Shown here piece after piece: positions 12,301 to 23,398 of a stretch of DNA of 64,000 nucleotides. Below the pieces are notes generated by a model. It was not told the DNA's origin, searched no databases, and was given only the letters and a program-made list of their open reading frames with translations. Positions within the stretch are counted from its first letter, which is position 1. The number at the start of each line of letters is the position of its first letter. The DNA comes from Siphlonurus alternatus (Eukaryota; Arthropoda; Insecta; Ephemeroptera; Siphlonuridae), in assembly GCA_949825025.1 (NCBI GenBank), contig OX463785.1, positions 10,665,971-10,729,970 on the forward strand. The letters run 5' to 3'. A program made the translations under genes and the position numbers.

Positions 12301-12491
12301 GGGGGTGAGGGTGAACTCTGTTGTTGTGACACTGCTGGTCTTGCGTCACTCGGAGGCTGCTGTTTCTTTTTCAGAGCCTCTTTGTAGCACAGCGAACACA
12401 AATTGTCTGTCGCCGGAGAGCCATAAAATCCGCAGCCAGACCTACAAAGTGTCGGCGCGGACGCTTGCATTTGCTCCGATTCACGCTCCAT
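9390..12491 (-). CDS. ZFAND5/6: A20/AN1 zinc-finger protein, ZFAND5/6 type, 206 aa
   Basis: Three in-phase exons: 12491-12201 (97 codons), 10291-10111, 9538-9390 (stop TGA 9392-9390), total 621 nt. Residues 16-35 form the A20 finger (C16, C20, C32, C35; [18 protein letters not shown]). A Ser/Pro/Gln-rich linker follows. The AN1 finger runs from C147 ([12 protein letters not shown], spliced to [16 protein letters not shown]) and ends [10 protein letters not shown], the typical family C-terminus. Length matches ZFAND5/6 (about 208-213 aa). Known family members bind ubiquitin through A20 and promote proteasomal degradation under stress; that role is inferred here by homology. The donor of exon 2 is weak (G|GTCGGT). 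A possible alternative first exon lies at 10916-10845. Confidence 0.93.
10845..10916 (-). CDS. Possible alternative first exon of the ZFAND gene, lacking A20
   Basis: ATG (10916-10914) opens 24 codons ([18 protein letters not shown]...) ending exactly at a strong donor, CCA|GTAAGT. The reading phase (0) matches the next exon at 10291. An upstream acceptor in phase 0 would run into stops, so it cannot be an ordinary cassette exon. If used, it would give an AN1-only isoform without the A20 finger. Codon use here is A/T-rich, unlike the main exons, so it may be fortuitous. Confidence 0.35.
11772..11931. repeat. Short inverted-repeat element in ZFAND intron 2
   Basis: TCATCAGCTAAGAATGAGAG and TTAAGCACCATGG pair with CATTGTGGTGCTTGG and CTTTCATTCTGAGGTGATGA. 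It is about 160 bp long with imperfect arms; a MITE-like relic with no coding capacity. Confidence 0.55.
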
Positions 12492-12679
12492 AGCGGAACG
12501 TCCTGACGCGCTGTCTGTCGTTTTGAAACCGTAAATTAAAACAAGGGTAAGAAATACTCAAACCCTATCAAGCTAAAAAATATTTTAATTAATAATTGAG
12601 TTTATAAAATTCAATTATTTATTTTTCTTTTTTAAAAAATGAAACAAAACAAATTAAAAATTGTTTTTTAAGTCACAAT

Positions 12680-12829
12680 AAAACTCTTTCAAAAGAGTTT
12701 TATTATTTTTGAGTGGAGGGAGGGGAGGGGGGGACGAGAGACAATCAGCTGATCCTGGATGTCGTGTAGTAATGTCGACTGTCACTGCTCGTGGAGACGT
12801 TCAGTGTCCTGTCAGGAAATGGTGGTGTT
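12680..12829 (-). CDS. Putative terminal exon of an unrecognised gene, with poly(A) signal
   Basis: The acceptor TGTGCTTTCAG lies just before 12829. One frame (phase needing two upstream bases) gives 27 codons, TPPFPDRTLNVSTSS... to ...YYTTSRIS, stopping at TGA 12747-12745. AATAAA follows at 12704-12699 on the minus strand. Codons are G/C-leaning, as in the confirmed exons. The upstream exons are not securely found; an in-phase candidate at 17039-16920 is described in the findings. An alternative reading is a 5'UTR exon of ZFAND, but no donor is visible. Confidence 0.4.
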
Positions 12830-13789
12830 CTGAAAGCACAAAAATTAAAGACAACCATTAGAAACAATATTACAATAATTAAAAATATCAAGTATTTGTT
12901 AATGTAGAATTATGCAGACTTTTATGTAAGAAAACTATTTAAATGGTAGAACTTGGCCAAGATTAAAAATAAGAAGTCTTATGATTTTAAATTTTAAAAC
13001 TCACCACACAAATGTATTTGAAACAACGTATAGCAAGTAAGTGAAATCTTACACAATATAGTGTTAATTAAGTACAGACTACTATTAACTTTAAAAATAT
13101 GTAGTTTTAGTCTAGGACTGCATACTGGATACTGGGTATAATAAATTTATAGGTCTTGAGTTTTAGTCTATCCTTGATTTTGGTTTTACAAGTTATTTAT
13201 CTGCACGCCATTTTCCTACACTTTAAATTTTAGAATTATATTAATACAGAGAACAATAATTGTATGTATAGGGTCCCAGAAAATTTCAGTCACGCCTTGC
13301 AAAGTGTGTACAACACACCACATATATTATATTTATAGCAATAATGGCAAAGGTGTTTTTTTAACAGCCATGCTCTTATTTTATATTCATCTCTTCTTTT
13401 TGAACAGTGAAGAATATTATATTATGTACCCAATACCAGTTTTACATATAGCAGCAGATGTTAAACACCTGACTGTTTTTAAAAGATATAAAAACCTGCA
13501 TAATTACTGCAGCAGCTTTTTTATAGCGACAGCTGATTCCAGAGAAATAAATTATCTACAAAGAATGAAGTATTAGTCTTTAAAAAAAAATCTTGCAGCT
13601 GCCAATTTCGAATTTATTTTTATTGAACTTTTTTAATGGCTTCAGAACATCATGTAAAGCTTTTACTGGGTAGTAAACTATAATTCATAGTAGGTATAGA
13701 TTAACTAATTATAGAAAAACTTGTTTAAAATTTAATATTAACTTTTGTTAATATTCTATTATCAGAGTATCAAAATATTAATTAATTCT
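12830..13789. other. Intergenic A/T-rich DNA
   Basis: I see nothing here beyond scattered A/T runs and chance ORFs on both strands. Confidence 0.5.
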
Positions 13790-14400
13790 TAAGGATGAAT
13801 CTCACAGTCAGTTAATTGAGATATCGGAATTGGACCCTTTAAATGCAATTAACAAGAGTTGCAGGGAACTTTGAACTTGCCATCGGCAGCATACAATTTT
13901 TGAAGTGGATTTGATCAGTCTTTTAAAAAATTGAGGTAGAAGTTTAACATTGGCCTTATGCAAGGACTATATACAAGAGGCGACGGCCTAACTTTTTTGC
14001 CGCCAACGCGCCGCCATTTCCTCAACCCAGTGACGTCACAACTTTGACTTTTCTAGCGCATTTGATTGGCCTAGAGTCGGCTACAAAGATACCGCGGTCA
14101 AAGATGCCGCTTTATTAGTCATCTGTCAAATCTGTCAAGTTGTCAAATCTTTGAAGTCCTCAAAGAAACTGCCCGAGCACGTGGCTCATTTAGCGGACTT
14201 CCCCGAAGGTTGGCGAGAATTTTCGAGTATCGAGGTTCTTCAATAAGTTGCCCTAGGCCGTCCTCCCAGTATATAGTCCTTGGGCCTTATGAACGAAAAC
14301 TGGAAATGGAGCTGTTGTGAGAAAACCACACCCTTGAATTTGGCCAAACCATAAACGATTAAATTTCAGAACATTATCATATTTTTAAAATTTATTTTAT
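13790..14400. repeat. Dispersed repeat family L, copy 1, interrupted by an insertion
   Basis: AAGGATGAATCTCA, GAGGTAGAAGTTTAACATTG, then ACTGGAAATGGAGCTGTTGT recur in the same order at 63498-63785. Copy 1 is split at GGCCTTATG by the element at 13971-14282. No coding potential is seen. Confidence 0.75.
13971..14282. mobile_element. 312-bp non-autonomous DNA transposon with 9-bp TSD, nested in repeat L
   Basis: Terminal inverted repeats are CAAGGACTATATAC and GTATATAGTCCTTG. GGCCTTATG is duplicated at 13962-13970 and 14283-14291. The uninterrupted sequence of the target survives at 63500-63785, so the empty site is seen in the same window. A TGACGTCA octamer lies inside (14031). A 9-bp duplication is Mutator-like, but the TIRs are short. 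Confidence 0.9.
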
Positions 14401-14569
14401 TCGATTCTGTCTTACAGTCTTACAAAATTTTCAATACAACGTTATGACACCGAAATTCCTGTGAGGTTAATCGTTACTCTATTTAAATATTAATAACACC
14501 ACCACAAAAATTAACTTTAAAATGTCACCGAAAACTCTTGTCATACGATTATGACGTCATCAACGTAAG

Positions 14570-14760
14570 AGGGGAAGAGAGGGGAAGTTGGCACGTGGGG
14601 TCGTGACGTCACGTGGCAAATAACACATGCGTGGCTTGCTGTGTGCCCGCCGCGAGTGTTGCTATTGGCGCCACTGTTGTAGCCAGTCAGCAAACCCGTG
14701 GTGCTTTAGCTGCAAGCTGCTAGCAACGAGCAGAGATAGCAATTACGTTGCTATGTAAGA
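14570..14760 (+). promoter_or_regulatory. G/C-rich promoter-like island
   Basis: Contains GTGACGTCACGTGG (a CRE octamer at 14604 overlapping an E-box) and GCTATTGGCG (inverted CCAAT). On the plus strand it ends with a donor-like GCTAT|GTAAGA at 14755. A second octamer is at 14552. It may start an untranslated first exon (plus), or serve the ZFAND gene 2.1 kb away (minus). No coding exon can be tied to it. Confidence 0.35.
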
Positions 14761-14876
14761 TTTTTATATACTTGCCAGCAGGGGTATTATTTATTATTTA
14801 AAATTATCCAGTTATTTTTTTTAAAAGTAAAATATTTCAGTAAGAGTTGTCTATTTCAAAATGGTTTTCAGCTTAA

Positions 14877-15247
14877 GGTAGAGCTAACGTCGAACAGCTG
14901 TTCGACGTAATCCCCTTTGATTAACATGTAAACCTTAGCAAATTGACAAAAATTCTGAAATTTTTTTGAGTCGGATATTAGTGCCTAAAAGCCATAGCAA
15001 AAGTTTCAAAAACATTTAACGAGCCGATTTTTTTAAATTAATTTTTTAGTTTGGCTCTCATATGCTGAAAATTAAAAAAATCAATTAAAAAAAATCGGCT
15101 CGTTAAATCGTTTTGAAATTTTTTCTATGGCTTTTAGGCACTAATATCTGCCTCTCCAAAAAATTTCAGAATTTTTGTCAATTTGCTAAGGTTAACATGT
15201 TAATCAAAGGGCATTACGTCGATCAGCTGTTCGGCGTTATCTCTACC
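14877..15247. mobile_element. TTAA-type MITE, family D, copy 1
   Basis: Left TTAA is 14873-14876 and right TTAA is 15248-15251. Termini are GGTAGAGCTAACGTCGAAC and GGCGTTATCTCTACC. Long palindromic arms include AAAATCGGCTCGTTAAATCG. The right TTAA is shared with the adjoining element at 15252. Confidence 0.85.
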
Positions 15248-15251
15248 TTAA

Positions 15252-15616
15252 GGTAGAGATAAAACGGATCAGCTGGCCCAATGCTAAAAAAAATCCCATT
15301 CATAAAAATTGTGAAAAAAATTTAAAATGTTCTCCTCCACATCCCCTATCAGTAGGTAAAATATCAGGTATACAAAAACGAGCTAGTTTTCGAGTTATTA
15401 ATTTTTAAAGTTGACTAATTTAACATGGAGAAATAGAACTTCCATGTTAATTTGGTCAACTTTAAAAATTAATAACTCGAAAACTAGCTCGTTTTTTATG
15501 CCTGATATTTTACCTACTGATAGGGGATGTAGAGGAGAACACTTTAAATTTTTTTCATAATTGTTATGAATGGGATTTTTTTAGCATTGGGCCAGCTGAT
15601 CCGTATTATCTCTACC
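15252..15616. mobile_element. TTAA-type MITE, family C, copy 2 (diverged subfamily)
   Basis: Bounded by TTAA at 15248-15251 and 15617-15620. Termini are GGTAGAGATAAAACGG and its partner. The internal arms (AAAATCCCATTC..., ATGTTCTCCTC, TATCAGTAGGTAAAATATCAG) match the 347-bp copies at 5445 and 58120, but the termini resemble family D. Confidence 0.85.
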
Positions 15617-15620
15617 TTAA

Positions 15621-18000
15621 AGAATAAAATTAAAGAACTAGAAACAATGGAATTATTATAAAAAAAATACACGGTAGAATTAATTATAATTAGTGCATTA
15701 TACAGTAGATTTACAAACATGTTAAAAATCTGTCATAATTATGTAGCTGTTAATTTTTCACTCACTTCATTTAAATTAGTAATTAATTATATATAAAAAA
15801 TATAAACAGGAAAATACATAATTAAATATTCTTAGTACTTCAAGACATTGCCAAAAGCTATTACCGCAGTTAACTTTTCTACGAAGTGAAAGAACACTTT
15901 TCCTTCCTATATAATTTGTATATTATATATAAATCGAACTTCGTGTATTACATGAAATAAATCACACGCGAGTACAGACAGGCACGCAGCTCCGTTTTAT
16001 TTTCAATTGTCAGTCTGATAAAACGATCTACACGATCATTTTCTTTGGAATCATCAATAATAGAACAATTTCATCAATAAAATACATATTTTAAAGAGGA
16101 GATCCCTTTATAAAGGTATAAAGAGGGAAATCAATATTTGATGTTCCATATCCAACAATTTTGACAGAAAATAAAAATCTTTTTATTTTTAGACGCTACC
16201 TAAAATTTCATTCACTGCATGATACAACTATAATAGATAGGTCCATCAGCCCTACGAATTTGGACTGATCTGCGCATTTTGGCCAAAAACACCCAAGGTG
16301 ACGTCACGTAGTGAGCTCAAAACAGCTGTTTCGCTGCACGAGGGGCCCCTACCGGAGCAGAATTTTTGTTCAACATTAGCGAGAACGTTGCTTTTTATCT
16401 CATCTCAAATTTGATATTTATTTACAATACTACAAGCCAAACCGGTTGCAGTAACGTATTAAAAGAATTTTTAAACACTGCAATTCGCAAGCAATCTGGG
16501 GTAGAAGTTCGTATCTTTGTTCATAAAGCATACAAATCTGCTATTGGCTGTGCGCAGATTAGTCACCTAGCGTTTGCGCAGCTTCATTTGGATTCAAGCT
16601 TTTTTATCATGCACACTTTGCGGAGCTATGCGCAGTAGACTACTAACATTTAAAACTCGTTTCTGCGCAGCTTTTCTAAGCAATGGCTATTAATTTACGG
16701 AAAACTCTATAATAGAGCAGAAAAAATTAAACGTATGCACTGTGCGCATGGGACGGCCCTGCATTCACTGTAATATAGCGTGTTCAAGAAAAATCAAGGT
16801 ATAACCAGATTTATAATGATGAAAGTATAAACTATCCCAGGATGTTTTTAAAATCATGGACACTGCTGTGAGTCACACAAAGTTTTAAATGTTATTTTAA
16901 AATGTACACCTTGCAACACCTCTTGTCATTTACTGCGTGCATTTTTGATGGACATTGCTCTAACTGAGCGTTGTTGCGAAGCAAATACACGGCCCGGTTC
17001 AAGCCGGCCTCACAGCAAGCAAAGGCCTGACGGCAGAAGCTGCAAAAGCGCCATATAATACTAGCGTCACTGAGAAAATAGGTCAGTTATATTCGCGGCT
17101 TGACCACTCCAACAAGAGACGATAGATAAAAATATTTCAGGTACAAAAAAATAAACTTCAAATCAATATCAGTGATATATTTGGAATTTTAGTCATGGAC
17201 CTTACGAACACGAAAAGTATGGTCGAAATATATAAATTCATTTAAAATTGCAGAAGACTTTTTTCTCTGAAGGACGAATAATATTTTATCAACTTTGTAA
17301 TCTCTGATAATAAAAAATATAATACGTGACTTGTAATTTTCTTTCTCGATTTGTGATATGGCACAGTAAGGCTATCGAAATGGTACCGATACAGTACTAG
17401 TCTTTTTAACTTCAATAATAATCGAAGATGTATAAAATAGTTTGGAAATAAATATTAAATGCAGTAAATTTCCTCAATTTCGTTACAATGAAGCATTAAA
17501 TTATGTTCTTAAAGTATACCTTGTTCACCCATGCATGATATAATTCAAAGAATGAAGACTATTCAAGATGATAAAATATAAGATAAAATTAATTCTATGT
17601 CTTCATTTTTCTTTTAAAAACAGCTTTGAACTCGTACTTCTTGTGAGTTAAAAGTATTATCTCCTTTATACATTACTCATCTACAGTTTCTAATCATATA
17701 CCAGACTTACCAGAGTCCTAGCTGCACGGCAGATAAGCTGTTTTTAAACACACACAAATACACCGACTTCCTGCCAGACCCAAGCCGTCTTTTAACAAAT
17801 ATTTCCCCACGGAAGCAAAGCAACTTTTCTGGTCTTCCCGATAAACTTGTGAACTTTTGTCTAATATCCGCGTGCACATGCACACCATCTTTCAAGAAAC
17901 AACCTCCATGACACATACTTGGATACTAAGACGTTGAGTTAATATGTAATGTTGTACAACATTTCAGATTTTTTAACAACCTGAAAATCGAGAGGAAAGA
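15621..18000. other. Intergenic DNA with unresolved open frames
   Basis: 15.62-16.2 kb is A/T-rich and empty. A TGACGTCA octamer lies at 16299. 16.36-16.64 kb has a 90-codon plus-strand ORF in DNA peppered with TGCGCAG and looks non-genic. 16920-17039 and 17711-17916 (minus) are open, bounded by splice-like signals and mutually in phase, but are not proven exons. Confidence 0.4.
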
Positions 18001-18082
18001 CACTGTGACGTCATAGTCATGCAATTTCTATACTTTTTTAGTGTTTAATATTTGCATGATGCATGACTATGATGTCACAGCG
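18001..18082. repeat. Perfect-armed hairpin containing a CRE octamer
   Basis: CTGTGACGTCATAGTCATGCA pairs with TGCATGACTATGATGTCACAG across a loop of about 40 bp. One arm keeps TGACGTCA (18006); the other has a C-to-T change (TGATGTCA). Confidence 0.7.
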
Positions 18083-18667
18083 TTTTTGCAGCACGATTTT
18101 AAGGGTATCTGAAGTCCAAAAAAACTGAAAAAACAGTACAGAACTAAAAAAAATCAATACTATTATATACCCTTTACAAATACACAGTAAAAAAATGTTT
18201 CATGCGCAGGTTATACATTGATTAACATGAACGTGTTTTAAAAAGCGACAAACCTCGTCATCCCCTCAAGTATATATTATTTTGCATTCTTATCACGACA
18301 GCAGCTGCGACCACGACTAGTCACATCTATTAAAAGTTCCGTGAACCCTTGGTAGATAGTGAGTCACTGCAGTAAGTGTATATGACGTATGTTATTTGTC
18401 TGTTCGTATCACCAGCAGCAGCTAAGACACACGTACTAATACGCCGTAATCTTTTCCATCCGGTGACTTGTAACGAGAGTGAAATACAGATAAGTATGCA
18501 TGGTGTTATGTTTTTGTTGATTAAGTCGTATAACAATTAGTCACTTTTCTGTCATAGACATTGGTCATTTGTTTTCGTTATAAATATATTATTAATTAAA
18601 AACGTTTGGTCAAGGATTTTATTCGAAAAAATGAGACCACAAAATCAGGAGGAAACAATCAAGATAT

Positions 18668-18888
18668 CGTCCCTCGTTCAGAATAATGAGCTATCCAATA
18701 TTTGTAATTAAAAACATTGGAGCTATCTACTTACCTTGATTTTGTTGCAATAATGAGCTATCTGCTATTTCAGGTGAGCTCAATTACGAGCTTTATTTTA
18801 TAATGATTTACAGCGAGCTCACCTGAAATAGAGTTCATTATTGCAACGAAATAGTGAAATAGATAATTATTCCGGACGAGGGACGATA
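18668..18888. mobile_element. Foldback MITE family E, copy 1
   Basis: Ends are ATCGTCCCTCG and CGAGGGACGAT. Arms repeat AATAATGAGCTATC and CAGGTGAGCTCAATTACGAG. It is the same family as 23193-23398. Confidence 0.75.
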
Positions 18889-18999
18889 TGTAGTTCAAAC
18901 ATTTGCGCTAATTTTCAGCTTTAAAGATAGTAAGATGGACCTTATCAGATCTTTTTTTTTAAAGTCAAGTTCCAACTGTATGCATAAAATATTTCTTAA

Positions 19000-19338
19000 A
19001 GGCATACAGGCCTCAAATTACAAATTAGACAAGTCACCAAGTGGATTTAGAGTGTATAATCAACATTCGCATCATTTTTTTCCACGCGTGATGCATCCGT
19101 GCGAAGTCGCAGTTCAAAGTAAGAAATTTAGTCCTTGATGACGTCACGAAGTCCTTGATGACGTCACAACTCAATGCTAATCGGTGCCAGCTGTGAATTG
19201 TGACGTCAGCAAGAACTTTCTTTACAGCGCGACTTCGCACAGACGCACCGCGCGCAGGTAAAAATAATACGAATGTTGATTATAAACTTGAGCAACACTT
19301 AATGTCTGTCTAATTTGTAATTTGAGGCCTCTATACCT
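19000..19338. mobile_element. TTAA-type MITE, family F
   Basis: TTAA flanks lie at 18996-18999 and 19339-19342. Termini are AGGCATACAGGCCTCAAATT and its near-complement. Arms include TGATTATACACTC-like and AATGTTGATTATA blocks. Inside are three TGACGTCA octamers (19139, 19159, 19201), two of them in a tandem repeat, AGTCCTTGATGACGTCAC. Confidence 0.8.
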
Positions 19339-19925
19339 TTAAATTATTGTCCAAAGTATGAAACGTGAAAAAATTTGTACACGTATATTTCTTTTTTAAA
19401 ACTTGTTTATTTTAATAAAGCTTGTTACTACACGACTTGAAAGCTGCTATAATCTAACATGACGTCATTTTACACGATGTAAAAGGAGTAAGACTTTATA
19501 TTATATTCAAGGCATTCAAGGTATTGTTTAATTAATATTTTTCTCCTTTACCTTTATAAGTTTCATTAAAGCTTTGCATATATAGGACTTATAATTGAAT
19601 GTAGGGAGTTTAAATATGATTATGACGAATTAAATTCACATCAGGTGACGACATGGGAAAACCATTAAGACCATTCATTTTAAACATTTTGATATCAATA
19701 AATAATAATGCCAGTATAGAACTTATAAAACAATTAAATTTTATGGTGTCAAATAAAGTTATCTACCAACATTGCAAAACAACAACAAATATTTCCACAC
19801 TTGCACTAAAGTCACTGAACAATGGTTTGGAGGGCCGGACTTCATTATTTAGTTCCAATACAATACAATTTCTATAGAAATTAACATGCACTGATTGCAA
19901 AAGAATACACAAGTTTGTAAGTTTT

Positions 19926-20147
19926 TAGTTTGTCTCTCCATGGGAAAGTCCTATGCTGAATTAAAAAAATTAATTAAAAAAAAATCGTCTCGTTTAATCG
20001 TTTTGAATTATTTTCTACAGCTTTTAGGCACTAAAATCTTCCTTTCAAAAACGTTTTAGAATTTCTGTGAATTTGCTAAGGTTTACAAGCCATGTTAATC
20101 AAAGGAGACTACGTCGAACAGCTGATCCCTGTTATCTCTACCTTTTA
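19926..20147 (-). mobile_element. Half copy of TTAA MITE family D
   Basis: Matches one arm of the element at 14877-15247 (TTTTAGGCACTAAAATCTT, TGCTAAGGTTTACA, ACGTCGAACAGCTGA, TATCTCTACC), but the second arm is missing. It is a single-arm relic or solo recombination product. Confidence 0.7.
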
Positions 20148-20961
20148 AACGCAGCATTTTATTAATTAAACATACACGTCGCCATTTTTGTCAACTTTTT
20201 ATTATTTTATTTGTTATATCCAACATTATTGAATAAAAATAATTAATTTAAATAAAAAACTTTGCACATACAACTATATACTTTTTTCTTTACTAATTTT
20301 GTACACTAGACCATTGTTACAGTTTACATAATTTAATTTACATGAGAATGGGTTATTAAAAATATATGCTGGGAGAAAATTCAACTAATTAGCTTAACTT
20401 ACATTGTTTTATGCATACAATAGTTTGAAATTAATTCTAAGTTAAAACAAAAAGTAAAATTATGAAATGCACGTAATAACAACAACAACAACTTGTAATT
20501 CAAATTAGAACTTATGTAGAAACATTACATTTCTGACATTTTAGTAAAAAAAAAAAAAAAAAAAGAAAGTTTTTAAGTTTCTCTGTTATTTCATGTAATA
20601 TATTCATGTGTAATAAAAATAATGCTGGCTGCAGTATAAAACATTTAAAAAATATATAACATTACTCATTGCATTTATGCATGGTTACTACAAAATCTTG
20701 TAATATCGCTTGTTTTTCCTAGTTAGCTGGTTTTTAATTAAATGTATACTCTCTGCCTTAGAAATTTTACCTCAACAACCATTTCTTGGTGAAGGAAAAT
20801 TTTCAAAGGCATCGATTGTACCTCATAGTACATTGTTTGATAATTGAAAAGTATATTACTTTGTTAATACATGACATTTAGTATATGGTCTATTTCATAA
20901 AATTAAATTTATCATCAATTAACAAAAATAAAATATAGTTAATATGTTAATAATATTGTAT
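20148..20961. other. Intergenic A/T-rich DNA
   Basis: I see no gene or clear repeat beyond A/T runs and a short ACA trinucleotide stretch near 20480. Confidence 0.5.
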
Positions 20962-21132
20962 GGGGGACATTCACGAAGCTCTTTAACCCCCCACTAATAG
21001 TCTCGATTTTTATCCCTGGTGCTAAACCAGAGACTAATCATAGGTTCTAACCATGTTTAGCCCCTGATTTAGCACCAGGGATAAAAATTGAGGCTAATAT
21101 GTAGAGGTTAAAGAGCTTCGTGAATGTACCCC
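20962..21132. mobile_element. Foldback MITE family G, copy 1
   Basis: GGGGGACATTCACGAAGC pairs with GCTTCGTGAATGTACCCC. Internal arms are TTTTATCCCTGGTGCTAAA and its complement. Family members lie at 26221-26363 and 26539-26715. Confidence 0.8.
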
Positions 21133-23192
21133 ATTATGAATATTAAACATTTTTTTTATATGACATTATATAATATTTTTATACTGTTATAGTGCGATTT
21201 GAGTCCAGTTCATGTTACTACATTTATTTCATGAACTAAATTAATATTAATAATATTGTGAATATTTAATATTTTACTATTTTTATTTTTTATTAATATA
21301 ATATTTATACTGTTATAGTGCAAGCTCTAGTGAGTTCACTTCATCATGTTTTCATATTTATTTATTAAATTTATTATATTTCCCTCTCGTATACAATACA
21401 ATGTTCCATGACATGTTAAATGACAACAATACATATAATATAAAAAAGTAGTATGATACCGACAATAAATTTTTATATGCCTATAATATCAAATTTTATA
21501 AGTAAACAATTATAAAAATTGTGTTCATCCGGTGTAACAAATAATAAAAAATCAACACTTTTTTTGACGTTTATATATTAAATTGTTTTCGATGTCTGAC
21601 CTTCGCATATTAATGTCACAATGATATCATCCTGTCCGTGAAAATATTTAATAATCGTGAAATATTATGATGCAGGTTGTTACATTGAGTTAATCAGAAA
21701 GTGAAACCGCAACTGAAGGTTTATGCACGGTAGGATGAGTAGATTCCAAGTGATATACTGTGTTAGCGAAGTAACCTCATTTGATAAAGTGACCTATAAA
21801 TAAAAAAAAAAAAGAAGAAGAGTTTCACATGTTTACATTGTGGAAACAAATCTTTTATGTTATTAATGATAAATTTAGTAATGATAGAAATAATATTAGA
21901 TTACGTTTTGTAATTTCCGTTTCTTTTATAATGTATGTAAGTTGATAATATATCTATGTAACAATTGGAGGAAGTTTGTAAAGGAATTTTGGTAGGTTAT
22001 AGCCTAGAAATATTTAGTACAGTATCAAAATTTAAGTCCTAAAAATTTCTAATTTAAAATCAGTGCTAATTAACAGTCTTTTTCTCATTATGAAAAGTCA
22101 AATCAAAATAATATGACTGCATGGAATGAAAAAATAAATATTTAAATAAATAAATGCCATATAAATGCATCAAGTAAAGAAAAATATAGGATTGTGATAA
22201 ACATTTTACGTTGTAATTAAATTTAATTAAAATTTACTGTTATGATTATTGTATGATAAAAAAATTGTTATTTTTTTATAACTATAAAAACACTTGCAAT
22301 TTAACAACAATAAATGTAGGTTATAATTTCCCGTTTTCATAATTTCTGTTTCATTCCCGACCCACATAATATAATTTTTCATTAACATCTTCAAAAAAAG
22401 AGGGTATAGAAACTGCAAATTGACCCTGTAAGCGACCCTTGTTTAAAGGTACTAAGTTATTTAGCAATGATAAGTAGCATTGTAACAGTGAGCGGTACTA
22501 GTCATTTGCACAACCTCAATTTCTTTCTGGACTAAAATAGGAAAGTATTTCACAGTTTTGTCACGTGACCGTCCTATCCTGGCACATTGAGTGACGTCAT
22601 AATGACGTCATCAAGACTGTCAACTCGTCATTGACATGATGAAAATAATATCAGAATTACGTACGATAGAAGTTTCGATCAACTTCATTGACATTGATCA
22701 GGGAAATATATTATAGTATCAATTTTGAACCGTTTTTGTACACTTTCAATGTTAAATTCATATAGTAAAAGTTCCTTTGGTAGCAAAATACACAGTACAG
22801 TGAGTCATTCCTTCAAATTTTTTAATGTAGCCATGTTTGGCGTATTAAAATTTCTTTCCTTATAAATCTTTCAAATTAAAATTTGACCCTAATAATTTAA
22901 TGGAAATTTGACACGAAATATCAACGTTTAAAGACGTATTTATTTTGAGTGCTACTGTTTATTAATTGATATATTATTGAGCTTTACGTATCAATATTTT
23001 GTAAATGTTATGCCACCATTTAGTTTCATTTATCGCACAGCCTTACAGCTATGAATTAGTTTAAATTTTATCCTTATATTATGCATGTAGAACTTCATTT
23101 CGCCTTAAAATTGAAAGGACTCTTGTTTCAAAACTAAAATGTTGTCCAACAAAATAAAAAAATGTAAATATTAAAAATAGAATAAAGCTAAA
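21133..23192. other. Intergenic A/T-rich DNA
   Basis: Two related blocks with TATACTGTTATAGTGC (about 21180 and 21310) suggest a local diverged duplication. Two TGACGTCA octamers 11 bp apart (22592, 22603) lie near a CACGTG E-box at 22562. No coding sequence is supported. Confidence 0.5.
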
Positions 23193-23398
23193 TCGTCCCT
23201 CATCCGCAATAATGAGCTATCTGCTCCACGATCTCATTGCAATAATGAGCTGTCTGCTATTTCAGATGAACGCAATATTGAGCTATAAATCAGTATAAAA
23301 AATAAGGCTCATAATTGCGCTCACCTGAAAGAGCAGACAGCTCATTATTGCAACGAGATCGTGGAGCAGATAGCTCATTATTGCGGAAGAGGGACGAA
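23193..23398. mobile_element. Foldback MITE family E, copy 2
   Basis: Ends are TCGTCCCTCATCCGCAATAA and TTATTGCGGAAGAGGGACGA. The arms, CTCATTGCAATAATGAGCTG and its complement, are nearly perfect, so it is younger than the copy at 18668. Confidence 0.85.

Noticed and set aside
16366..16638. 90-codon plus-strand ORF
   Set aside because: Composition is that of random A/T DNA, with no splice signals, and TGCGCAG motifs are scattered through it; no protein resemblance.
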